Shown: positions 28,024 to 35,553 of the stretch, one piece after another
How the letters are laid out: every line of letters starts with the position of its first letter
Numbering within the stretch: the first letter of the stretch is position 1
From: SHZL01 sp963815185
Lineage (GTDB): Bacteria > Pseudomonadota > Gammaproteobacteria > Xanthomonadales > SZUA-36
DNA length: 64,000 nt
Direction: 5' to 3'
Assembly (NCBI GenBank): GCA_963815185.1
Contig: CAWFGC010000004.1
Coordinates: 558,001-622,000 of the forward strand
Notes under the pieces: model-generated
The model's input: the letters and a program-made list of their open reading frames with translations, nothing else
What the model was told of the DNA's origin: nothing
Databases searched by the model: none
Position numbers and translations under genes: made by a program

Positions 28024-28899
28024 ATGTCAAGCAATAAAAATCAACGCATGCAAGACTTGGAAATTTTTGCCCGCGCATTGGAAAATGTGTTGCGCAAACT
28101 CATTCGCTTCCTGGTGGGCAGAATTTCATTGCTTAAACTAAGCGAGATGATTCGAACCATTTATATCCAGGAAGCTGAAAGGCAACTAAAACTCGAACAA
28201 CCGGCAAAAAGTGTTTCCTTGACCAAGCTGGCTGTATTGACTGGAATTGATACGCGGACTCTGACCAAAGTCAGAAACAGTGGCGAGTATTTAGGCCCAG
28301 TGCATAAAACCAAGCGGTTTCTAAAGGAAATGACACCCGAAAATTGCATATTGGACATGTGGACTAGCGACTCCAAGTTCTTAGCTTCAAAAACAGGCCA
28401 ACCCAAGCTTTTGAAAATGAGTGAAGGACAAAATTCGTTTGAGCAACTTGTCGGTGAGGCCGTATCTTCCAGAGGAGTCACGGCTCAATCCTTGCTTGAA
28501 AAATTAATATCAAATGGCTCAGTTAGATTTCACAAGGACTCTAACGAAGTTGAGTTGCTAAGAAATATTGTCATACCGAAGAGATCCGGAGATGCCATCG
28601 AGTCGCTTGAGGTCGGCTTTGTTCACACTAGTATCCTATTGGACACAGTGTTTCATAATTACAATGCAACTATTCAAGGAACAGAAAAATTTTTTCAGCG
28701 TGGATCTTGGACTAATAGGTTAAATCCGAAGAATCGAGCGAAGTTTGAAAAGACCCTGCATGCCTTCTTAGAACAAGTGGATCAGCAAGCCCGCAAAATG
28801 ATTTTGCCGTTTGAAGAAAATTATCAATCTGATGATCAAATTACTGCAGGTGTGGGCTTTCACTACTTTGAGGATATCTCAGGACCCGAGTCGCGGTAG
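28024..28899 (+). CDS. DUF6502 family protein (HTH-containing, probable regulator)
   Basis: A 291-residue protein of the DUF6502 family, uncharacterised. Residues about 65-95 (SLTKLAVLTGIDTRTLTKVR) look like a helix-turn-helix, so DNA binding is inferred. Further landmarks are LDMWTSD in the middle and the C-terminal DQITAGVGFHYFED. ATG 28024 has a GGAAGGAG Shine-Dalgarno; the 26-residue upstream extension is unlikely. Codon use is AT-rich compared with the flanking core genes, suggesting transfer. A decayed paralogue lies inverted at 31035-31869, with the EKSGTGI repeat-protein gene between the two. Confidence 0.8.
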   Translation: MSSNKNQRMQDLEIFARALENVLRKLIRFLVGRISLLKLSEMIRTIYIQEAERQLKLEQPAKSVSLTKLAVLTGIDTRTLTKVRNSGEYLGPVHKTKRFLKEMTPENCILDMWTSDSKFLASKTGQPKLLKMSEGQNSFEQLVGEAVSSRGVTAQSLLEKLISNGSVRFHKDSNEVELLRNIVIPKRSGDAIESLEVGFVHTSILLDTVFHNYNATIQGTEKFFQRGSWTNRLNPKNRAKFEKTLHAFLEQVDQQARKMILPFEENYQSDDQITAGVGFHYFEDISGPESR

Positions 28900-29239
28900 C
28901 TAACATTCTCGATACTTCAGATTCTTTCTTACTTAGATATAAAAGCCGAACCATTGAGCCTCGGATAAATTTCGGAATTTGAGGTTTTTTGTTTGCAGTT
29001 CGAAGAGGACTTGCATTTGATGCGGTGACAATCGTCGTTACTTTGTTAATTTTGGATTTATGATTTTCAAAAAGAAACAACTCCAATAGCTCAAGAGGTT
29101 TTAAAGGAAGACCTGTCAATTTGAAAATGCCATACCGCACTGAACATGACTTTGGGAATCAATCAGCTTTGTACAGTGGAACAGAACTGTAAATTCTAAT
29201 CTGGTGGTACTTTTACAACACACAAAAAAGGGTAGGGTA
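28900..29239. other. AT-rich intergenic region
   Basis: This 340-base stretch follows the DUF6502 gene. A minus-strand open frame (28841-29140) is lysine-rich, has no recognised family and overlaps the DUF6502 3' end, so it is not called. The HIT gene's promoter probably lies here. Confidence 0.5.
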
Positions 29240-29584
29240 ATGTCAGAAGACTTGTTCTTAAAAATCATCAACCGCGAGATTCCGGCCGATATCGTTTATG
29301 AAACAGATCATATTTTGGCATTCAGGGACATCAACCCGCAAGCCCCGGTTCACATATTGATTATCCCCAAAGAACACATCCGGACTCTGGACGATGTGGA
29401 TTCGTCCCATATTGAATTGCTCGGGCAATTATCGCTTGCCGCAACTGAAATAGCTCGTCAGGAGGGTATCAGCGAGGACGGATATCGTATGGTGATTAAC
29501 TGCAAGCAAGCGGGTGGGCAAATGGTATATCACATCCATTTGCACTTGCTTGGCGGAAGGCAAATGCATTGGCCACCAGGGTAG
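29240..29584 (+). CDS. HIT-family (HINT-type) nucleotide hydrolase
   Basis: A 114-residue histidine-triad protein of the HinT type, which hydrolyses adenosine phosphoramidates. The signature MVYHIHLHLLGGRQM holds the triad, and the N-terminus has LKIINREIPADIVYE and AFRDINPQAPVHILIIPKEHI. ATG 29240 is chosen over an upstream in-frame start without similarity. It reads away from the DUF6502 gene and converges on the repeat-protein gene. Confidence 0.93.
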   Translation: MSEDLFLKIINREIPADIVYETDHILAFRDINPQAPVHILIIPKEHIRTLDDVDSSHIELLGQLSLAATEIARQEGISEDGYRMVINCKQAGGQMVYHIHLHLLGGRQMHWPPG

Positions 29585-29745
29585 TTACATCCGGGCCAAA
29601 CATAGCACTTATGAACTCACAGGCATCGGTGGTATGCAATCATCAGCAAAACCTCAGCGACAGAAAGCCCCTGCACTGTGCAGGGGCCAAATGCGCTCGT
29701 TGGAATTAGCGATAATAAAACTTCAACAAACAATTCTCCCGTTGG

Positions 29746-30912
29746 TCAATGTGACAAACGAAAATCCATCCCCGGATTTGCCGCGAAAGCTGCGTCGAAC
29801 CCGCCACCTGAACAGAACCCCGTATTACCAAGGACTACAACGTCAGTAAATTGCACGACCGGTGCGAATGAAGAATCAAGAACTGTTACGGAAGCTGTTC
29901 CACAACCCAACGATACTTCCATAGCCATTCCTGTGCCGCTTGGCAGTGTTATCGCTACGGATTCAGCTCCGGTTCCTGCCCCAGCAACCAAGAATTGTGA
30001 ACCAGTTCCCGCCCCGGCTACTTGCGTTGCTGAACCTGTACCCGCACCTGCGACTTGGGCTGAAGAGCCTGTACCCGCACCTGCGACTTGGGCTGAAGAG
30101 CCTGTACCCGCACCTGCGACTTGGGCTGAAGAGCCTGTGCCCGCACCTGCGACTTGGGCTGAAGAGCCTGTACCCGCACCTGCGACTTGGGCTGAAGAGC
30201 CTGTACCCGCACCTGCGACTTGGGCTGAAGAGCCTGTACCCGCACCTGCGACTTGGGCTGAAGAGCCTGTGCCCGCACCTGCCACTTGCACGCTCATGCC
30301 AGTGCCTGCGCCAGCCACTTGGGCTGAGGAGCCAGTACCGGCTCCAGCTACCTTAACTGCTGAACCAGTACCTGCGCCTCCCACCTGAACTCCCGAGCCG
30401 GTGCCTGCGCCTGCTACTTTAACTGCTGAGCCGGTGCCTGCGCCTGCTACTTGAGCGGATGAACCGGTGCCTGCACCTGCTACCAGAGCTGATGAGCCAG
30501 TTCCTGCGCCTGCGACTTCAGTTCCAATACTGGTAGGTCCGAGCGAGACTTCTGTGAGCAACATGCTGGTATAAGAGCCGTTGAGGGAAGAGATACCGGA
30601 AAAAACACTGCCGTCAATAATCCACGAAACAGCCACAGTGTTGTTAACCACAACCAGTTGCAGTGAACCGGCCGGATCCAAATTGCCCGCTTGAACACTT
30701 CCGGCAAACGATATAAATGCCAATGAACAGGCGAGCAAAATCCTCCGTATTCCAGTGCCGGATTTTTCAATACCCGTGCCAGATTTTTCTATCCCTGTGC
30801 CGGATTTCTCAATACCGGTGCCGGACTTTTCGATGCCGGTGCCGGATTTCTCGATCCCGGTCCCCGACTTTTCGATCCCTGTGCCGTCCTTTTCTATCAT
30901 CCAACGAGACAT
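29746..30912 (-). CDS. Secreted repeat protein: EKSGTGI heptads, internal signal peptide, VAGAGTGSxxx repeats
   Basis: No described family was recognised. Architecture of the 388-residue product: MSRWM; seven tandem heptads EK(D/S)GTGI (residues about 7-55); a signal-like segment RRILLACSLAFISFAGSVQA (56-75) with an AxA-type cleavage site; about 57 globular residues; seventeen 11-residue repeats of the form V(A/G)GAGTGxxxx (about 133-317); and a C-terminal domain with two cysteines (SLGCGTASV, NTGFCSGGG). Start ATG 30912 has an AGGAG site upstream. The heptad codons differ synonymously from copy to copy, showing selection at protein level, whereas the 11-mer DNA is nearly identical. The opposite-strand open frame across the repeats is a shadow. 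It is probably exported and surface or periplasmic. Confidence 0.75.
   Translation of the reverse strand: MSRWMIEKDGTGIEKSGTGIEKSGTGIEKSGTGIEKSGTGIEKSGTGIEKSGTGIRRILLACSLAFISFAGSVQAGNLDPAGSLQLVVVNNTVAVSWIIDGSVFSGISSLNGSYTSMLLTEVSLGPTSIGTEVAGAGTGSSALVAGAGTGSSAQVAGAGTGSAVKVAGAGTGSGVQVGGAGTGSAVKVAGAGTGSSAQVAGAGTGMSVQVAGAGTGSSAQVAGAGTGSSAQVAGAGTGSSAQVAGAGTGSSAQVAGAGTGSSAQVAGAGTGSSAQVAGAGTGSSAQVAGAGTGSATQVAGAGTGSQFLVAGAGTGAESVAITLPSGTGMAMEVSLGCGTASVTVLDSSFAPVVQFTDVVVLGNTGFCSGGGFDAAFAANPGMDFRLSH
30061..30291. repeat. 33-bp tandem repeat array, seven nearly identical units
   Basis: Units start at 30061, 30094, 30127, 30160, 30193, 30226 and 30259 and differ mainly by an A/G change in GTACCC/GTGCCC. 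Each encodes one VAGAGTGSSAQ repeat of the minus-strand protein. Near identity implies recent expansion or homogenisation and likely copy-number variation between strains. Confidence 0.9.
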
Positions 30913-31034
30913 AGCTGTACTCCTCATTTCTAGGTTGAGGCCAGACCGTGGACAAATTCACTTGCCTTCTACGGCCGGCCAGGCTGCTAAACATCAACCC
31001 GACAGGAGTTTGAGTAACTAGATCCCCCTTATAA

Positions 31035-31869
31035 TCACTCGCCCTCCTCTTCAGGTTCATGGTCACTCCACTGGTACCACCCAAATCCAACAGTGATTTG
31101 CCCAGCGTGCTTCTTTGGCTCCTCGAACTCTTCGAGCAGCACTTCCCCTTCTTTAATTTGTTTTTCCATCAGCTTGCGGGCTTTATTCCGGAAATTCCTT
31201 GTATCGTTTTGGATTCAACCGATATGTCCATCTTCCTTGTTGAGGAACTCTGTTCCTCAGGTGCACAATTCATGTTATGAATTACGGCGTTTAGGACTCT
31301 TGAAGCTTCAGAAAAGCCGATATCCGTTTGATTAGCTCGGTCGTCAGAAATTGGTGAATAGAAGACTGGAAAGCAATTCCACTCTCTCAATATTTCCGCT
31401 GACTGTTCTCACGTTCCCAGAGTCCACGAGTTTATTGGAACTGTTTTGACGGTAATATTTCGCCCAATTGACTTTAGAACCAAGCCTATGAAATGTATCG
31501 GCCACGTCCTTCCAGATTGGCAGAACTAGCGGGCTTGTTCGTAATTTCGGATCCTGAAAGAATGGATCACTTGACCACATGTCTATCAAGAAGCATTGCC
31601 TCAGGAGTAAACTTTTGATGGTCGATATTGAATATCGAATTCTGCATCCAGAATCGTGGAAACAACCCTGGTATCTAGGCCAGTCATTAGGGCGAGCGCG
31701 CTCATTGTTGGCTTGGACCCTTCTTGTATAAGTCTTCTTCTTGGCTTCCTCAACGTAGATTGACTTTGAGAATATCAGCGATAGCGGGAAGAGATACTGT
31801 GCCGATAACCAACCGCACCAGTTCGCGAAGAACCAAGGGTCTGAGCCGAAAGACAATGGATTTTGACAT
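31035..31869 (-). pseudogene. Decayed DUF6502 paralogue
   Basis: Stitching three frames gives a protein parallel to the intact DUF6502 gene. It starts at ATG 31869 (MSKSIVFRLRPLVLRELVRL), then YVEEAKKK, SALALMTGLDTRVVSTI (compare KLAVLTGIDTRTLTKV), IDMWSSDPFFQD (compare LDMWTSD), FYSPISDDRANQTDIGFSEAS, and ends GQITVGFGWYQWSD (compare DQITAGVGFHYFED) at the stop 31035-31037. At least four frame changes are needed and at least one is not explained by an extra base, so real decay is likely. It lies upstream of, and on the same strand as, the repeat-protein gene, suggesting a former operon. Confidence 0.75.
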
Positions 31870-32130
31870 CGTCTAGGCAGCTCGATTAGTCTTTTTGCAT
31901 GGCAACGCCCAGCATCTTTCAGTCTCCTGAAATGCCCCTTCCTCAATGGTTTGAAATCCCTATCTTGGAAAAAAATCTGTTCGTGCCCTCGAACAGATCT
32001 TGGTGGGTAGTATCGCAATTGTGGTCGTAGGATAGCCTTTTTATCAATAACTTGCCAGAGATATCTTACCTTCCACTGGCGCTTATTCTTTCATTTTACA
32101 TGATCTACATCAGGCCGGAGCAAATTAAGG

Positions 32131-32165
32131 TAAAAAAATGGGTGCCCACTATCCCTGTGGGCACC
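32131..32165 (-). terminator. Rho-independent terminator for the small EKSGTGI gene
   Basis: GGTGCCCAC (32141-32149) and GTGGGCACC (32157-32165) form a perfect 9-bp stem with a 7-base loop. On the minus strand it is followed by a run of seven T residues (A-run 32132-32138 on plus). It fits termination of a transcript coming from the 32349-32672 gene. Confidence 0.85.
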
Positions 32166-32308
32166 AGTCACAGAGCCGGCGTAATGTTTACGACCGTTGC
32201 TCGGAACATCCATGTCCTTTTGGCCTGCCACCCTGGCGGCCTGATTACTTCCGTGTCAACTTTCAGGGATAACTTCCTGTTTTCCCGTCAAAAATCCGTT
32301 TCAAATCT

Positions 32309-32345
32309 GGAAACCTTGCGGGTTTCCGGCGTCATCCTTGACGCC
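32309..32345 (-). promoter_or_regulatory. Two adjacent perfect hairpins in the 3' untranslated region
   Basis: GGAAACC/GGTTTCC (32309-32315/32321-32327) and GGCGTCA/TGACGCC (32328-32334/32339-32345) abut without spacer just after the stop of the small EKSGTGI gene, and lie well before its terminator. They may stabilise the mRNA or form a small 3'-derived RNA. Confidence 0.5.
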
Positions 32346-32348
32346 CTT

Positions 32349-32672
32349 TCAATGCACCGAGGCCTTGCGGCTGCTTGAATCTGCAGTGCGGTACCACTCA
32401 AACGCCTTAATGACTTCATGGTCGAGTCCAATAACCCGCTGCACCGAATCTGCCATAAAGCTCAATGTGGCTTCACATCCTTCAGCCCTGCATTGAACAA
32501 TGCCGGTGCCCGATTTCTCAACCCAATCTGATTGTGGTTGTTCATCCAGTTGTACAACCGATACCAGTCCGGCTTTCAAGCCGAGTTGCCGCTCAGTCCA
32601 TGAGAGCACCTCGTTCCGGTTTTCTGCGTCCAGCATCAGGGCGCCTGTTGAGTGATGAAGTAAAAAGTACAT
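32349..32672 (-). CDS. Small protein with an EKSGTGI motif
   Basis: A 107-residue cytosolic-looking protein without a recognised family. At residues 52-58 it carries EKSGTGI, identical to the heptads of the secreted repeat protein 1.4 kb away, followed by a CRAEGC cysteine pair. The rest reads as a compact alpha/beta domain (FLLHHSTGALMLDAENRNEV, SFMADSVQRVIGLDHEVIKAFEWY). ATG 32672. It ends in its own terminator at 32131-32165. The shared motif suggests the two proteins interact with the same partner. Confidence 0.65.
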   Translation of the reverse strand: MYFLLHHSTGALMLDAENRNEVLSWTERQLGLKAGLVSVVQLDEQPQSDWVEKSGTGIVQCRAEGCEATLSFMADSVQRVIGLDHEVIKAFEWYRTADSSSRKASVH

Positions 32673-32747
32673 GGACGTTAATATACGTCATATAGACTTG
32701 AATGTCTATAGCCAATTATGTATTTAGACTTTTTTGTATTTAGCCAC

Positions 32748-32776
32748 TTGCGTCTATAGACAAACATGGCTATACT
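32748..32776 (+). promoter_or_regulatory. Sigma-70-type promoter with overlapping palindrome
   Basis: TTGCGT (32748-32753) and TATACT (32771-32776) are separated by exactly 17 bases. The palindrome GTCTATAGAC (32752-32761) covers the -35 edge and spacer and could be an operator. TGTCTATAG recurs at 32703-32711. The promoter points toward the terminator at 32887-32930. Confidence 0.65.
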
Positions 32777-32782
32777 GTCTCC

Positions 32783-32930
32783 CAACAAGAATGGAAAAGG
32801 CAGGGATCGCCAGCTCCAACGCAAATGGATTTGCTAATTCTTGTAACGCAAGGAAGCGACTATGCGGGTGGCGAGACGTCCGCAGGACGACCAGAAATAA
32901 CACGGATGATGTTTCTGGTCGTTTTTTTTT
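32783..32930 (+). ncRNA. Candidate small RNA (about 150 nt)
   Basis: The unit runs from a well-spaced promoter to a very strong terminator without a credible gene (the best open frame is 23 codons). Inside are small hairpins, including UGCGG/CCGCA (32872-32876/32879-32884 region), and two ACGCAA repeats. These recall, but do not match, the conserved parts of c-di-GMP-I riboswitches. It could be a small RNA or a terminated leader. It lies between the divergent small EKSGTGI gene and the 3' end of asnS. Confidence 0.5.
32887..32930 (+). terminator. Strong Rho-independent terminator
   Basis: ACGACCAGAAA (32887-32897) pairs perfectly with TTTCTGGTCGT (32912-32922), and a run of T residues follows to 32930. 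The direction is plus strand, so it does not serve the convergent asnS gene. Confidence 0.9.
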
Positions 32931-32963
32931 GCGCGGCAAAAAACGCCGGATTGCCAATGGCCT

Positions 32964-34364
32964 CTAAAAGTCGGCCTTGCCTGGAACGCGGGGGTAGGGG
33001 ATTACATCGCGAATGTTGGCCAGGCCGGTGATGTAACTCACCAGCCGCTCGAACCCGAGGCCGAAGCCGGCATGCGGCACGGTGCCATACCGTCTGAGAT
33101 CGAGGTACCAGTCGTATGCGTTCTTATCCAGACCGAGTTCGTCCATACGCTGTTGCAAAACACCGAGTCGCTCTTCTCTTTGCGAGCCTCCAATGATTTC
33201 GCCAATACCGGGCGCCAGCACGTCCATGGCTGCAACCGTTCGGCCGTCATCGCTGAGACGCATGTAAAACGCCTTGATCTCCGTCGGGTAGTTTTTCACC
33301 ACCACCGGTGCGTTGAAATGCTTCTCGGTGAGGTAGCGTTCATGCTCGGTTTGCAAGTCCAGCCCCCATTCGGGTTTGAATTCAAACCGGGCCTTTGATG
33401 CTTTGAGAATGTCTATGGCTTCGGCGTAATCGATGTTGATGAACGGCGCGGCGATAATCCGTTCCAATCGACTCACGGCTTCGGCTTCAATCTGCTGAGC
33501 AAAAAAAGCCATGTCATCAGCGCATTCCGTCAGCACTGCCGTGAAGATGTATTTCAAAAACTCCTCGGCGAGCTTGGCAAGCTGGTCCAGGTCGGCAAAG
33601 GCAATCTCGGGTTCAACCATCCAGAACTCCGCCAGATGCCGTGATGTGTTTGAATTCTCCGCGCGGAATGTCGGGCCGAACGTATAGACCTTGCTCATCG
33701 CCAAACAATATCCTTCGACGTTGAGCTGACCTGAGACCGTCAGAAACGTTTCGCGGCCGAAGAAATCCTGGCCAAAATCGATGGCTCCATTTTCCAGGCG
33801 TGGCAGATTGGCCATATCCAGAGTGCTGACACGAAACATATCTCCCGCACCTTCAGCATCTGCCGCCGTGATGATCGGGGTGTTGATCCAGTAATAACCC
33901 CGTTCGTGGAAATACCGGTGAATTGCTTGGGCCGCCACATGCCTGACGCGCGTCACTGCGCCGAAGGTATTCGTACGCGGGCGCAAATGGGCGACTTCAC
34001 GCAAGAACTCGAAGCTGTGCTTTTTGGGCTGTATCGGATAGCTGTCGGGGTCTTCCACCCATCCGATGACCTCGATTGAGGTGGCCTGGATTTCCACGCT
34101 TTGTCCCCGGCCGGCTGACGCAACCAGGATTCCGCTGCACTGCACGGCGCAACCCGCCGTGAGTTTCAGGATCTCGCTGCTGTAATTGGCGAGCTCCGCC
34201 GGGGCCACAACCTGAATGGGATTGAAACAGGAGCCATCGTTCACGTTGATGAACGAAATACCTGCCTTGGAATCTCTTCGGGTGCGAACCCAGCCTTGCA
34301 CCGTGACGCTGGAGCCGATGGCGGCCTGGCCCGTAAGCGCCGCTTTTATGCTGATCGTTGGCAT
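32964..34364 (-). CDS. asnS: Asparaginyl-tRNA synthetase
   Basis: This class IIb synthetase charges tRNA-Asn. The 466-residue protein has the OB-fold anticodon domain (VTVQGWVRTRRDSKAGISFI..NDGSC) and the catalytic motifs: FHERGYYWINTPIIT (motif 1 region), FGPTFRAENSNTSRHLAEFWMVEPE (motif 2) and GFGLGFERLVSYITGLANIRDVIPYPR (motif 3). Start at ATG 34364 (MPTISIKAALTG). It is divergent from the A-type iron-sulfur carrier gene. Confidence 0.96.
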   Translation of the reverse strand: MPTISIKAALTGQAAIGSSVTVQGWVRTRRDSKAGISFINVNDGSCFNPIQVVAPAELANYSSEILKLTAGCAVQCSGILVASAGRGQSVEIQATSIEVIGWVEDPDSYPIQPKKHSFEFLREVAHLRPRTNTFGAVTRVRHVAAQAIHRYFHERGYYWINTPIITAADAEGAGDMFRVSTLDMANLPRLENGAIDFGQDFFGRETFLTVSGQLNVEGYCLAMSKVYTFGPTFRAENSNTSRHLAEFWMVEPEIAFADLDQLAKLAEEFLKYIFTAVLTECADDMAFFAQQIEAEAVSRLERIIAAPFINIDYAEAIDILKASKARFEFKPEWGLDLQTEHERYLTEKHFNAPVVVKNYPTEIKAFYMRLSDDGRTVAAMDVLAPGIGEIIGGSQREERLGVLQQRMDELGLDKNAYDWYLDLRRYGTVPHAGFGLGFERLVSYITGLANIRDVIPYPRVPGKADF

Positions 34365-34473
34365 GTTTGAGTTGATCTTCTTGCGGGAAACCCCAAATAA
34401 TAAAGCACCCACCGGTGCGCGCACACCCCCGCATGTGGTTCAATTGGGATATTTAAGGGAGAAACAGGTTTCC

Positions 34474-34797
34474 ATGGCCATCAGGTTGACACAAAACGCA
34501 GCAGCAAGAATCCAGCATTTCCTGGAAAAAGACGGTGGCGTCGGCCTGCGCCTGGGCGTCAGGAAGACCGGTTGTTCGGGGTGGGCCTATACCGTCAATC
34601 TGGCTTCAGGTATCGAACCGGACGACATTGTCTTTGAAGACCGTGGCATCAAGATCGTCGTCCCGCCCGACAGCCTCAGTTTCCTCGACGGCTCCGAAAT
34701 CGATTTTGCCGCCGAAGGCCTCGGCCGCGCCTTTCGCTTCAATAATCCAAATGCAACCGAAGAATGCGGTTGCGGCGAGAGCTTCACTATCGCTTAG
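34474..34797 (+). CDS. A-type iron-sulfur carrier protein (IscA/HesB family)
   Basis: A 107-residue protein with the three conserved cysteines of iron-sulfur carriers: GVRKTGCSGWAYTV and the C-terminal EECGCGESF. It delivers or scaffolds [Fe-S] clusters in the cytosol. No iscSU or suf genes are adjacent, so IscA, ErpA or SufA cannot be told apart by context; the sequence is closest to IscA. ATG 34474. Confidence 0.9.
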   Translation: MAIRLTQNAAARIQHFLEKDGGVGLRLGVRKTGCSGWAYTVNLASGIEPDDIVFEDRGIKIVVPPDSLSFLDGSEIDFAAEGLGRAFRFNNPNATEECGCGESFTIA

Positions 34798-34867
34798 GCC
34801 ATCAGGCCGGGTAGGCTCTTTGGTTCCAGCCTCTGATCCATCCGGGCTGTACAGCTTCCGGGAGCGC

Positions 34868-34876
34868 TGATATAAT
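34868..34876 (+). promoter_or_regulatory. Extended -10 promoter element ahead of rpsF
   Basis: TGATATAAT (TG at 34868-34869, TATAAT at 34871-34876) is a consensus extended -10. The -35 region is weak. It precedes a leader of about 145 bases before rpsF containing a small hairpin (GGTTC/GAACC, 34949-34953/34960-34964), possibly the S6:S18 autoregulatory site, which could not be confirmed. Confidence 0.6.
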
Positions 34877-35020
34877 CCGTCGGCTTTGCCTCAGGGCAAA
34901 CTATTCCTTGCTTTATCCTGTCCTGCTGCCAATGTTGGACTCGGGACCGGTTCCGACAAGAACCCCAGGAAAAGCTTTGAGGGCATGGTATTCATGCCGG
35001 CAAATCCATAAGGAGCAACA

Positions 35021-35533
35021 ATGAGACATTTTGAGATCTGTTTTCTGGTCCACCCGGACCAGAGCGAACAGGTTCCTGCGATGCTGGAACGCTACAGGAA
35101 TCTGATTGAAAGCCGCAATGGCAAGGTTCATCGCGTTGAAGACTGGGGCCGGCGCCAACTGGCGTTTCCCATTGTCAAATTGCACAAAGCCCATTACATC
35201 CTTCTCAACATCGAATGCGACAATGAAACGCTGGCTGAACTTGAAGGCGCGTTTCGGTTCAACGATGCGGTTTTGCGCCATCTGACCGTGCGTCGCCAGG
35301 AAGCGATTGTCGAACAGTCGTTGATGATGAAGGCCAAGGAAGACAAGGACCGCCCCGGCCGCGACTATTCTGACCGCAGACAAGCCAGCTCTGATTCAGA
35401 CGCCGACGACACCGACGATGAACAGGAAGACTCGGATGACGCGGATTTCGACGACGAGGATGATTCCGGCGATGAAATTGGTTCCAGCGATAAATCCAGC
35501 GGGTCTGCAGCAGCAGATAGCGCCGGCGTCTGA
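35021..35533 (+). CDS. rpsF: 30S ribosomal protein S6 with long acidic tail
   Basis: S6 binds S18 in the 30S platform. Residues 1-100 are a normal S6 (MRHFEICFLVHPDQSEQV, RLEDWGRRQLAFPI-type segment, KLHKAHYILLNIE, FRFNDAVLRHLTV). The remaining roughly 65 residues form a Ser/Asp/Glu-rich tail far more acidic and longer than in most S6 proteins; in E. coli the tail is extended post-translationally with glutamates by RimK. First gene of the rpsF-rpsR-rplI operon. Confidence 0.95.
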   Translation: MRHFEICFLVHPDQSEQVPAMLERYRNLIESRNGKVHRVEDWGRRQLAFPIVKLHKAHYILLNIECDNETLAELEGAFRFNDAVLRHLTVRRQEAIVEQSLMMKAKEDKDRPGRDYSDRRQASSDSDADDTDDEQEDSDDADFDDEDDSGDEIGSSDKSSGSAAADSAGV

Positions 35534-35553
35534 ACGGATAGAGGAGAAACGAC

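Noticed and set aside
28841..29140. 99-residue minus-strand frame after the DUF6502 gene
   Set aside because: Lysine-rich, no family similarity, no ribosome-binding site, and overlaps the DUF6502 coding end.
29678..30388. Plus-strand open frame of Pro/Ala/Glu-rich repeats (PVPAPATWAEE)
   Set aside because: It is antisense to the minus-strand repeat protein, which has a Shine-Dalgarno, a signal peptide and a conserved architecture. The 33-bp unit keeps all frames open.
29960..30520. CRISPR array in the repeat region
   Set aside because: The 33-bp units abut without spacers and encode protein repeats; there are no cas genes.
32783..32880. c-di-GMP-I (GEMM) riboswitch
   Set aside because: Two ACGCAA motifs recall the GEMM core, but the expected joining segments and stems were not found, so only an unclassified small RNA is called.
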